The notes under the pieces are model-generated. The model did no database searches. It had not been told where the DNA came from and worked only from the letters and a program-made list of their open reading frames with translations. Below are positions 55,665 to 63,796 of a stretch of DNA of 64,000 nucleotides, in pieces (positions within the stretch are counted from its first letter, which is position 1; every line of letters begins with the position of its first letter). The position numbers were made by a program, and so were the translations under genes. The stretch spans positions 332,981 to 396,980 of the forward strand of contig NZ_RCCK01000014.1 of assembly GCF_003664035.1 (NCBI RefSeq). The letters are read 5' to 3'. The DNA comes from Pedobacter alluvionis. Its GTDB lineage: Bacteria; Bacteroidota; Bacteroidia; Sphingobacteriales; Sphingobacteriaceae.

Positions 55665-56606
55665 CTAATGACTAATGGCATTGATCAGGTTTTTCCTAAG
55701 GCGCTTTAAACCTGTATTCCGCATTAAATAATTGAAAGAAATAATACCCAATATAGCGCAGCTTAGTCCGGCTAATACATCAAGCGTATAATGATGACTG
55801 GTATAAACAGCCGAAAACCAGATCCCGAGCATTACCGTAAAAAAGAAAATATTAATTTTCCCCAAACGGTTCTTTAAGCCATAATAAACAACAATAACGG
55901 GATAAGATGAGTGCAACGATGGCATTGCCGCAAATACATTAGAACCTTTGCTATATATCCCATGAAAAAGGGTAATGTTAAAATAATGATCGAAACGCGC
56001 CAATCCGGCTGTATTGCCAGCTGTTTTAGCTATAAACTCAAAGCCATGCTCCTGCACATACCATGGTGGTGCAGCCGGAAAAGCATAATATACCACAAAA
56101 CCCAACAGGTTTACCCAAACAAAAGTGAGCGAGAACTGAACAAACTGTTCTTTATTTTTAAAGAACAGGTAAGTAGCAAAAGCCAGTGGAACAGGCACCC
56201 ACATCAAATAGAAAAGCCCTGTTAATACATCTAAAAATGCAGTACTATTTATTTTCCAATACTCGTTAGGTGTAAGTATTAAGCCGTGATAGTGAATGCC
56301 AAACATTTTTCTTTCCAGCTCATATAAATCTTCAATATGCACTTGGTTAAAAAGATAGTTCGGGAAAGCTTTCATGTAATCAAACAGGATCCAGTAAACA
56401 ATATAGATTGAAAAGCCGAGGATAAACTGCCGGGTTCCTTTTGAAATAAAGAACAATGTATTAAAAATAAAAATCAACACCAGCTGATCGGTTTTAAAGC
56501 CAACCAGCAGTACTGATAACAATAGATACGCAACAGATATAGCAACTGTCAGATAAATATTCCGAAGATTATAAAAACTTTTTTTAAGCAATACTTCTTG
56601 CTGCAT
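55665..56606 (-). CDS. AUR1-like inositol phosphorylceramide synthase (PAP2 family)
   Basis: The product has about six to eight membrane segments and the AUR1/PAP2 signatures FPAAPPWYV near residue 180, SNVFAAMPSLHSSYP near 220 and YTSHHYTLDVLAG near 270 (catalytic His and Asp). Eukaryotic AUR1 moves phosphoinositol from phosphatidylinositol to ceramide. In gut Bacteroides a PAP2 protein linked to inositol-lipid genes does the same job. The frame extends to a TTG at 56621; the ATG at 56606, one base after the hydroxylase stop, is preferred. It follows the hydroxylase gene in a two-gene operon. The head group it moves is inferred from the adjacent inositol genes. Confidence 0.85.
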   Translation of the reverse strand: MQQEVLLKKSFYNLRNIYLTVAISVAYLLLSVLLVGFKTDQLVLIFIFNTLFFISKGTRQFILGFSIYIVYWILFDYMKAFPNYLFNQVHIEDLYELERKMFGIHYHGLILTPNEYWKINSTAFLDVLTGLFYLMWVPVPLAFATYLFFKNKEQFVQFSLTFVWVNLLGFVVYYAFPAAPPWYVQEHGFEFIAKTAGNTAGLARFDHYFNITLFHGIYSKGSNVFAAMPSLHSSYPVIVVYYGLKNRLGKINIFFFTVMLGIWFSAVYTSHHYTLDVLAGLSCAILGIISFNYLMRNTGLKRLRKNLINAISH

Positions 56607-56607
56607 A

Positions 56608-57228
56608 TTATTTTTTATCAAAATTAGACCTAAAAATATGGTCCCAAAAAGTCCAGCTTACCCCATAACCTTTGGTCGAATCGGAATAGTGGTGAAGCAT
56701 GTGGTGTTGCTTTAGCTGTTTCCAGAAACCGCTTTTAAAATTGGCATGATGAAGTGCGTAATGCACCATATCGTAAAAGAGATAACCGATCATAAAACCT
56801 GAGAAAAATGGATAAACTATTGTATCTGGCAACAACCAATCGAAAAGAAAGTAAAAACCCAATGCCATCGGGATACTGGCTGAAGGCGGCATGACCAATC
56901 TTTTGGCATCATTGGGGTAATCGTGGTGTACACCATGAAAAATAAAATGGATTTTCTTGCCCCATTCTACATCTGGTTCGAAATGAAAAACATAGCGGTG
57001 CAGGATGTATTCGGTGATGGTCCAGATGGCTAAGCCCAACAAAAACCAGCCTGCAAAATTTAAAACAGGCATCTGTATTTCTGCCAATGCTTTCCAAAAA
57101 AGAAAACCGATAACAGGTACATATACCACCAAAGGCACGTAAAATTGCACTTTTGAGAGGCTTTCTAAAAAGTCGTTTTTAAACATCCTGATGGATGATT
57201 TCGAATTTGAAACAAAATTCTTTTTCAT
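56608..57228 (-). CDS. Fatty acid 2-hydroxylase-like (FA2H/Scs7-type) di-iron membrane enzyme
   Basis: The 206-residue protein has about four membrane segments and the histidine boxes of the fatty-acid-hydroxylase superfamily: EYILHRYVFH, HFIFHGVHHDYPNDAKRLVMPP, YALHHAN and HHMLHHYSDSTKGYGVS followed by FWDHIF. The HGVHHDYPND..RLVMPP block is diagnostic for eukaryotic FA2H/Scs7, which adds a 2-hydroxyl to the N-acyl chain of ceramide. There is no cytochrome b5 domain, unlike yeast Scs7, so an external electron donor is needed. Its pairing with an IPC-synthase gene indicates hydroxylated inositol phosphoceramide as a product. Confidence 0.85.
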   Translation of the reverse strand: MKKNFVSNSKSSIRMFKNDFLESLSKVQFYVPLVVYVPVIGFLFWKALAEIQMPVLNFAGWFLLGLAIWTITEYILHRYVFHFEPDVEWGKKIHFIFHGVHHDYPNDAKRLVMPPSASIPMALGFYFLFDWLLPDTIVYPFFSGFMIGYLFYDMVHYALHHANFKSGFWKQLKQHHMLHHYSDSTKGYGVSWTFWDHIFRSNFDKK

Positions 57229-57332
57229 TTGGTAAAATTATTTAACTCGTCGTGCTTTTATCTTTAACAATAGCCACGGATTCTCAGAGAACACGGATTA
57301 TCATCTCTACTTTTAAGTATCTCCTGGGTTAC

Positions 57333-57743
57333 GTCATCCTGAACTTGTTTCAGGATCTTCATAAAAAATTGTCCAACAGCTTCTATGTTCTTAGGTGGCT
57401 CAGGTGGTCAAGTTTAAACAGCGCATTTTATGACCACCTTAGTCACCTGAGCTCACTTTAGCTTTATACGTAGCGTTTTTCTAATGAGCCTTAACAAAAG
57501 ATTCTTCGACTCCGATCAGACTGACAGAACGATATAGATTTTAATAAAAGGGTCGTCATTGCGAGGCACGAAGCAATCTTACAACGATCGCTATAACCCA
57601 TAGTTTAAGATTGCTTCATCAGCTGAAAAGCTTTCTTATAATGACGGATTTTTGTCATTCTGAACGCAGTGAAGAATCTCTAATCTATAAAATACAGAAC
57701 CTAACCTCATCCTTAAAGATTCTTCGTTTTACTCAGAATGACA
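57333..57743. repeat. Cluster of REP-like palindromic repeats
   Basis: Units of several kinds alternate in orientation: GTCATCCTGAACTTGTTTCA at 57333; GATTCTTCGACTCCGATCAG at 57500; GTCATTGCGAGGCACGAAGC at 57554; its inverted partner at 57609-57646; GTCATTCTGAACGCAGTGAA at 57653 and its inverted partner at 57717-57743. Paired inverted units can fold into long hairpins. It sits in the 543-bp gap (57229-57771) between the two inositol-lipid transcription units, where no gene is supported. Confidence 0.8.
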
Positions 57744-57771
57744 ATCAACGCCACCCGCAACACGCCCTTCG

Positions 57772-59061
57772 CTACACCTTAATTCTTTCAACTAACACCT
57801 TTGAAGGCTCTGAAGCATCAAAACCTTTTATCTCTACATATTTTACATTCGGAAACCAGAATGTACCACCTTCAATCCGAAGGAATATCCGTTCTAACTG
57901 CATTTTTTTATTGTTAATTGTCGCAAAAACATGGTATTTTTTGTCTGCACCCGATTTATTCAGATACATTGGCAATTTTTTATGCGAGGTAAACCGCAGT
58001 TCGAACTGTCCGTTACCCAGATTTTTGCTGATAATGCCATAGGCAAATTTCCGTTGGATATAACTCAATTCTTTCTTCTCGCCATTATCCCCATAACGCA
58101 TCCAGAATACATTTACAGGTTGATCTTTATTCACTACTCCATGTTTGTCTATATTTAACTGGCAAATAATGGTATTGGTATTCGGATCGCGCTGTAGATA
58201 AAAAAGTTGGTTGCTGATGTCTTTAGGCGTTGGAAAAGTAATCGGCGAAGGATCACTTCCCTGTGCATTTGCATTAAAAGAAAGCAGACCACCTAAACTC
58301 GTCATCAAAACCAGTCCCGCAATTAATGCTGCCCTGTTATTTCCTTTTCTTTCGTTAAACTCTTGCGCCTCGAGACCTTTTTTGGCTTCCTGCAGCCGTT
58401 TTACTGCGGTGATGTTGGTTAATAAAGCCATTATGGTAATCGGCATGGTAAAAATCGACATCGTTTCAAAAACATGGAAGGATATGCCCGGCACATAAAT
58501 TTTATAATCGCCACCAATAAAGTGCCCTGCGATACCACAGGCAATGGCAAAAACACCGATGGTGACCACGCGTTCCGGCCTTTGCATTAAACCACCTTTA
58601 CACTCCACACCTAATCCCTCTGCCCTTGCCCGGGTATAACTCACCATCATTGAACCGATGAGTGCGATAAAAGCAAACAATGAACTTAAGAAATAATGAT
58701 GTGCCACAAGGTAATAACAGATACCTAAAAACATGATCATTTCACTGTAACGGTCGAGTACCGAATCGTATAAGGCACCAAATTTCGAACTCATGTTTCC
58801 TAAACGGGCCACCTGACCATCAAGCATATCAAAAAGGCCCGCAAAAAGCACCAATGCACCTCCCCAACCGATATACGACATATCGCCACGGTTTGACTTT
58901 TCGGCACCTAGCACAAAAATGATTGCCACACCGATATTCAGGATCAAACCAATTGTGGTGACGGCATTTGGGGTTAAGCCAATTTTAATCAAGCCCTTAA
59001 CAAAAGGATTGATCACTTTATAAATGCCCAGTTGCAGGCTGTCCCTTAATTTTTTTTCCAT
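57772..59061 (-). CDS. CDP-alcohol phosphatidyltransferase fused to DUF4833 (probable phosphatidylinositol-phosphate synthase)
   Basis: The N-terminal half (about 1-230) is a CDP-alcohol phosphotransferase with the signature D-x2-DG-x2-AR-x8-G-x3-D-x3-D (DMLDGQVARLG near 82, LYDSVLDR near 104) and six membrane helices. It should join inositol-3-phosphate to CDP-diacylglycerol. A further hydrophobic stretch (LIAGLVLMTSLGGLLSF, then NANAQ) looks like a fused signal/anchor and leads into a C-terminal DUF4833 domain (about 275-429). The fusion places DUF4833 in the periplasm and links head-group transfer to an unknown outer role. The TTG at 59082 overlaps the previous gene; the ATG at 59061 is preferred (10-bp gap). 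Confidence 0.87.
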   Translation of the reverse strand: MEKKLRDSLQLGIYKVINPFVKGLIKIGLTPNAVTTIGLILNIGVAIIFVLGAEKSNRGDMSYIGWGGALVLFAGLFDMLDGQVARLGNMSSKFGALYDSVLDRYSEMIMFLGICYYLVAHHYFLSSLFAFIALIGSMMVSYTRARAEGLGVECKGGLMQRPERVVTIGVFAIACGIAGHFIGGDYKIYVPGISFHVFETMSIFTMPITIMALLTNITAVKRLQEAKKGLEAQEFNERKGNNRAALIAGLVLMTSLGGLLSFNANAQGSDPSPITFPTPKDISNQLFYLQRDPNTNTIICQLNIDKHGVVNKDQPVNVFWMRYGDNGEKKELSYIQRKFAYGIISKNLGNGQFELRFTSHKKLPMYLNKSGADKKYHVFATINNKKMQLERIFLRIEGGTFWFPNVKYVEIKGFDASEPSKVLVERIKV

Positions 59062-59071
59062 TGCATTTTTC

Positions 59072-61615
59072 TTAAAAATCAAATTTTACCCTTGCCCTTA
59101 TTCCCCACTCCGAAACCTCCGGATGATTGAGGTAATTGAAGCGTTTTACCAGATCGACCCTTAACAGTTTAAAGATATTACCTACCCCAATACTTCCTTC
59201 CATATAAGGATCATTGCCCAATGCATAAGTCCGCTGTGCACCATTTTCATAAACAGGAAGTTGGTATAGACCGGATTGAAAATTCGGATTGTTCTCGTTC
59301 CTCAAACCACCATATAAGGCTTTGAACGACACCACTTCTCTCAACTTTAATTTTTTGATCAATGGCACTTTGTTAAAAAAGAAACCATTAAAATTATGGT
59401 CGATATTGATGCTCACATAATGATCGCTCACAAACTCAAGGAAGTTCATCAGGTTGTATGAGTTAAGCTGATAGGCGTAAGTTTGGTTGGCCCGGTGTAT
59501 ATCTAATAAAGGAAAAGGCACTTTTCCGGCAATATAACTGCCCTCTACCGTTACATCGCTATAGCCAAGTTGTGATAAATAAAAACGTTTATCAATGCTT
59601 CCCAACAGGTTGTGATAATTGTATTCGCCACCCAAAACACCTTTTAAACCAGCGGTATAACGTAAATTAAATACCGGATAACGATCGGCAATGGGCACAC
59701 GGTATATTTTTCCCTGGTAAAATTTCTCATTCGGTGCGTATCTTAACTGTAGCGAAACTTCGCTGGTGGTTAACCTGTTTACCAGCTGATTATTTGAATT
59801 TAAATAATTCAATCCTCCGGCTGGTGTCTGACTCCATTTTTTAAAACCCAGGTTATAAGAAAAGTGGTTTTCGAACTCTTTAACATAATCCAGGCGATAA
59901 AAATCATTATAGAGCAACATATCATTTACCCCCCTTTTAAAAGACAGTAAAAAGTTGTCTTCCTGCACAAACTGGAGTTCTTGTCCGGGTATTTTGGTAT
60001 CACGCTGAAAACTAGCCCTGATGTAGTTTTGAGGAAACTCGTAGATCGATTTATTATTCAGCGAATAGGTTCCGGAAAGAAAAAACTTCCATTTCTCATC
60101 TTTGATGCCGTATGCTAGGTAATTTTCGAAATAATAACGTTTGCTGAGTTCAGGTGTTGTTCGCCCTCCAAACCGCAGCCTTAAACCTTCTACATTGTTA
60201 AAACTATAAAACGTATTTACCGGACCAATTTCATAAGGGCCAAGATTCTGATAACCTGCAAATAAGAGAGTAACGATTTTCATCGTGCGTTTAAAAGATG
60301 GCAGATTTTGCAGGGTATCAATATTGCCATAAATCTTTAATTGATTCTTCGAAATGGTATCCAGTCTGTTTTTCTCCCAAAATTTGTCGTCTTTTTTTGC
60401 GGCATCAGCCAACACAACAGTGCTTTTCCCTTGAAAGATCGTATCAGGTAATACCGTATCGAACTGATAATTTTTGAAGGTCACGGTACGCTCGCCCGTA
60501 AAACCTATGCCCTTTGTTTTGCCAATACCGAAATCGGCCAATAGATTACTTTTGCTTAAACTGTATTTACCTTTGCTGTTGGCTTCGAAATCGAGATCGA
60601 CTTTGAGTGCACGTACAAAGTTGAGGTTAATGTTTTTGTTAACGCCAAATGAAGCGCCAGTAACAGCATAATGACTATCATTGGTTACATAAATTTTCCC
60701 CTCGAACAACATATCATTTGTATTTCGGGGAGTAAAAGATAACTCAATGACTTCAGGTTTTTGATTTTTTAGCGTATCGGTGATAAAGAACTTATAAAAA
60801 GCAGGCGCACCGTCTGCAATCGGGCTTAAAAACTCGTTACTGATCACCGAAATGTTGTTTTTATAGATATCGATATCCTGATACATCCTATCGAAATAAG
60901 TTTTCATTCCTTTATTATCGATGTACCTGCTATCGAAGTTTACCTGCTTTTCGGCAATAACAACAGTTTTATTCTTTTCAGGATCTTTACTGAGGTAATG
61001 ATCGGCCAGTTTCTCCTGAATATATACCGGTAACAGGTTTTTTCCGCCAATTAAGGTAGAATCCTGCTCCTGAAACAGAAACTGGTAATTCCTGAACATT
61101 CTTTTGCTCTTAAACTTCTCTGAAACATTACTCAGGGAGAACAACATCTTCTCATATTCCCTGAAAGATGCCGTATTATAACTTTTGATACGGTTTTCAT
61201 CTTTATGGGCAATCACCTGGCGGATCAGCTCAACGGCAGGATTATCTTTATTCCGGTACTTCACCTTTTTACCGCCCACAATCACCACTTCATCCAGCGC
61301 CCTTGCATCGGGTACCAGGGAAATATCAAGTTCTTGTGTTGCAGCAGATACAATATTCTTAAAAACAGTTCGGTAGCCCACATAGTTGAAACTGAGTTCA
61401 CTTTGTGGATTAGACGAAACGAGTGTATATTTTCCGTTCACATCGGTCTGTGTACCAATTTGGGTATCTTTAAAAAAAACAGAAACGTTAGGCAGTGTTT
61501 CTTTAGTTGCGGCGTCGCGTACTGTTCCCGACACTGCGGTTCTTTGGCCAAAAGCATTTACCTGCAAAATAAAACTGAGCACCACGAATAGAAAAAATGA
61601 ATAGATCGGTTTCAT
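59072..61615 (-). CDS. DUF5686-family outer-membrane protein with carboxypeptidase-like domain
   Basis: The 847-residue product has a signal peptide (cut near NAFGQ, residue 24). A carboxypeptidase-regulatory-like domain follows (TAVSGTVRDAATKETLPNVSVFFKD). DUF5686 has AVELIRQVIAHKDENRIKSYNTASFREYEKM near 130-160, and the rest is a long beta-barrel-like region ending RVKFDF. Such proteins are SusC-like in their start but not TonB-linked. It lies between the GtrA and CDP-alcohol transferase genes with no gap on the GtrA side. A role in moving or presenting the lipid at the outer membrane is inference only. Confidence 0.85.
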   Translation of the reverse strand: MKPIYSFFLFVVLSFILQVNAFGQRTAVSGTVRDAATKETLPNVSVFFKDTQIGTQTDVNGKYTLVSSNPQSELSFNYVGYRTVFKNIVSAATQELDISLVPDARALDEVVIVGGKKVKYRNKDNPAVELIRQVIAHKDENRIKSYNTASFREYEKMLFSLSNVSEKFKSKRMFRNYQFLFQEQDSTLIGGKNLLPVYIQEKLADHYLSKDPEKNKTVVIAEKQVNFDSRYIDNKGMKTYFDRMYQDIDIYKNNISVISNEFLSPIADGAPAFYKFFITDTLKNQKPEVIELSFTPRNTNDMLFEGKIYVTNDSHYAVTGASFGVNKNINLNFVRALKVDLDFEANSKGKYSLSKSNLLADFGIGKTKGIGFTGERTVTFKNYQFDTVLPDTIFQGKSTVVLADAAKKDDKFWEKNRLDTISKNQLKIYGNIDTLQNLPSFKRTMKIVTLLFAGYQNLGPYEIGPVNTFYSFNNVEGLRLRFGGRTTPELSKRYYFENYLAYGIKDEKWKFFLSGTYSLNNKSIYEFPQNYIRASFQRDTKIPGQELQFVQEDNFLLSFKRGVNDMLLYNDFYRLDYVKEFENHFSYNLGFKKWSQTPAGGLNYLNSNNQLVNRLTTSEVSLQLRYAPNEKFYQGKIYRVPIADRYPVFNLRYTAGLKGVLGGEYNYHNLLGSIDKRFYLSQLGYSDVTVEGSYIAGKVPFPLLDIHRANQTYAYQLNSYNLMNFLEFVSDHYVSINIDHNFNGFFFNKVPLIKKLKLREVVSFKALYGGLRNENNPNFQSGLYQLPVYENGAQRTYALGNDPYMEGSIGVGNIFKLLRVDLVKRFNYLNHPEVSEWGIRARVKFDF

Positions 61616-61993
61616 TTAACTTGAAAAAATAAACTGCTTTTGCATGATATAATTGTAGCTTACCCCTGTTAAAATTGAGCTAAGCACTTTAGCGAGAACA
61701 TAATTGAGATTAAAAAAATGGGTGAGCATAAATACACCCGCGGTTACGATAATCAGATTGCCTGTCCATACCAAAACGTATTTCAAGATCTGCCATTTAA
61801 TTGCTGTAGATTTACTTTCAAAAACCCATTTCCGGTTCACATAAAAATTAACAGCTCCACCTGTAACCGTACCCGTAATACTTGCTGCCAGATACCACCA
61901 GCCAAAAAGATTTGCAGCAATAATAGTCATACCGAAATCTGTTGCCGAGGCCACTAATGATGATGCCTGTGCTTTTAGATAAGTGAACATCAT
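61616..61993 (-). CDS. GtrA-family small membrane protein
   Basis: The 125-residue product has four hydrophobic helices. The family features are SLVASATDFGMTIIAANLF near 15, YLAASITGTVTGGAVNFYVNRKWVFES near 38-65 and VSYNYIMQKQFIF at the end. GtrA proteins are thought to flip or help transport polyprenyl-linked sugars or lipid head groups. Its place in the inositol-lipid operon, between the phosphatase and DUF5686, suggests it handles a lipid intermediate. It begins 2 bp from the PgpA stop. Confidence 0.88.
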   Translation of the reverse strand: MMFTYLKAQASSLVASATDFGMTIIAANLFGWWYLAASITGTVTGGAVNFYVNRKWVFESKSTAIKWQILKYVLVWTGNLIIVTAGVFMLTHFFNLNYVLAKVLSSILTGVSYNYIMQKQFIFSS

Positions 61994-61995
61994 GG

Positions 61996-62451
61996 TTAAA
62001 ACAGTGCTAAAACAACAACCAGTTGCAGTATAACATTTGCATAAATCCCGGCCAGCACATCATCGGCCATTACACCCCAACCACCTGGCAATTCTTCAAG
62101 GTTTCTGATGTAAAGCGGCTTGAGGATATCAAAAAATCTAAAAAGAACAAGTCCAATAATGGTATACTGCCATTTTAAAGGCACAAATAACAGGGTGATG
62201 CACATTCCGGCTACTTCATCAATCACCACCCTGCCATGGTCTTTTCCCCAGATCTCTTCCACCCGATCGGCACTCATCACCCCCAACATCACGATGAGCA
62301 TAGTGAAAAGTATCGGCCATAAATAAGGGTTGGTATAAGGGCTCTGGAAAAGATGCCAGCAGATGCAGGTTGCTATAGCAGCATAAGTACCTGCGCCCTT
62401 GCCGATATACCCGATTCCCAGAGCCGTTGAAAGAATTTTGTGGATAAACAC
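61996..62451 (-). CDS. PgpA-family phosphatase (probable phosphatidylinositol-phosphate phosphatase)
   Basis: The 151-residue product has four hydrophobic segments and PgpA features: GYIGKGAGTYAA at the start, WGKDHGRVVIDEVAGM near 70-85 (acidic catalytic residues), and LVLFRFFDILKPLYI and WGVMADDVLAGIYANV at the end. PgpA normally makes phosphatidylglycerol. In the homologous Bacteroides operon the PgpA-like enzyme dephosphorylates phosphatidylinositol phosphate, and the neighbours favour that role here. The GTG start overlaps the MIPS stop by one base (TAGTG), so translation is coupled. Confidence 0.88.
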   Translation of the reverse strand: MFIHKILSTALGIGYIGKGAGTYAAIATCICWHLFQSPYTNPYLWPILFTMLIVMLGVMSADRVEEIWGKDHGRVVIDEVAGMCITLLFVPLKWQYTIIGLVLFRFFDILKPLYIRNLEELPGGWGVMADDVLAGIYANVILQLVVVLALF

Positions 62452-63776
62452 TATACCGTTTCTATCAGTTCTTCTTCGTAATCCTGACCTAAATGGGTGA
62501 TCAATTCTTCGCCCATAATGTAACGTAAGGTGTTCTGAAGTTTCATTAACTGTTTAAAAATGTCGTTCTCTGCAGGTACACCTGGAATAGTTTGTGGCGA
62601 TTTTAAGTAGAATGATAACCACTCCTGAATACCCGACATATTTGAGCGTTTAGCCAGATCGATAAACAAAGCAAGATCCAGCACAATTGGTGCAGCTAAA
62701 ATTGAGTCGCGGCAAAGGAAATTGATTTTGATCTGCATTTTGTAACCCAACCAACCGAAAATATCGATGTTATCCCAGCTTTCTTTGTTATCACCGTGAG
62801 GCGGATAATAGTTGATTCTGATTTTGTGGTACATATCGCCATATAAATCCGGGTTAACTTCTGGTTTAAAAATATCTTCCAACACACCCAGTTTAGATAC
62901 TTCTTTGGTTTTAAAGTTATCAGGGTCGTCTAATACCAAACCATCGCGGTTACCTAAAATGTTATCAGAAAACCAACCATTTACGCCCAACGAACGTGCC
63001 GCCAAACCAGGTGCCAAAATCGTTTTCATCAAAGTTTGACCGGTTTTAAAATCTTTACCCGCAATTGGGGTATTGGTTTCTTTAGCCAGCTCGATTAATG
63101 CAGGGATATCTACTGTTAAATTTGGCGCACCATTAGCGAAAGGAATGCCCAATTTTAATGCAGCATAGGCATAAATCATGCTTGGCGCAATGCGTAAATC
63201 GTTATCTCTTAAACCTTGCTCAAACGCAGCCAGCGATTCGTGCACTTCTGATGCTTCAAAATAGATTTCAGTAGAACCACACCAAACCAGCACAATACGG
63301 TCGCAATTATTTTCTGCTTTGAAGTTTTTAATATCCTCCATTACGGCTAAAGCCAGTTCGTAACGGTTATCGATGTCTTTTACATATTTACCATCCAGGT
63401 TTTTTACATAGTTTCTGTCGAAAGCGGCACGCATCGGTTTAATGGCCTGCAATTCTTCACGTACATCTCGCAAAAGGTTTGCATCCAGTACACGGGCGTT
63501 TAACGCGGCTTCGTAAACATTATCTTCGTACACATCCCAGCCACCGAAAACTAAATCTTCCAGATTGGCTAAAGGCACAAAATCTTTAATTTTTGGCTCT
63601 TTTTTTTCTGTTCTTTTACCCAAACGGATGGTGCCCATCTGTGTTAACGAACCAATCGGTTTTGATATCCCTTTTTTAATTGCAGCAACTCCTGCAATCA
63701 TGGTTGTTGCTACAGCGCCAAGTCCTGGCATTAATATTCCCAGCTTACCTTCAGCTGCTTTTACTTGTTGTTTCAT
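62451..63776 (-). CDS. myo-Inositol-1(3)-phosphate synthase
   Basis: The 441-residue product starts with a Rossmann-like NAD site (ILMPGLGAVATTMIAGV). It has the family features IVLVWCGSTEIY, AAFEQGLRDNDLRIAPSMIYAYAALKLGIPFANGAPN, TPIAGKDFKTGQTLMKTILAP, GDNKESWDNIDIFGWLG and NFLCRDSILAAPIVLDLALFIDL. It converts glucose-6-phosphate to inositol phosphate with an NAD cycle in the cytoplasm. It is upstream of PgpA and the transferase, so it supplies the head group. Length and motif order are those of Bacteroidota MIPS. Confidence 0.95.
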   Translation of the reverse strand: MKQQVKAAEGKLGILMPGLGAVATTMIAGVAAIKKGISKPIGSLTQMGTIRLGKRTEKKEPKIKDFVPLANLEDLVFGGWDVYEDNVYEAALNARVLDANLLRDVREELQAIKPMRAAFDRNYVKNLDGKYVKDIDNRYELALAVMEDIKNFKAENNCDRIVLVWCGSTEIYFEASEVHESLAAFEQGLRDNDLRIAPSMIYAYAALKLGIPFANGAPNLTVDIPALIELAKETNTPIAGKDFKTGQTLMKTILAPGLAARSLGVNGWFSDNILGNRDGLVLDDPDNFKTKEVSKLGVLEDIFKPEVNPDLYGDMYHKIRINYYPPHGDNKESWDNIDIFGWLGYKMQIKINFLCRDSILAAPIVLDLALFIDLAKRSNMSGIQEWLSFYLKSPQTIPGVPAENDIFKQLMKLQNTLRYIMGEELITHLGQDYEEELIETV

Positions 63777-63796
63777 TCTGTTTTTTATTTAAAATC

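Noticed and set aside
61996..62451. Housekeeping phosphatidylglycerophosphatase
   Set aside because: Family assignment is PgpA, but coupling to MIPS and the CDP-alcohol transferase makes a phosphatidylinositol-phosphate role more likely; the housekeeping role is not fully excluded.
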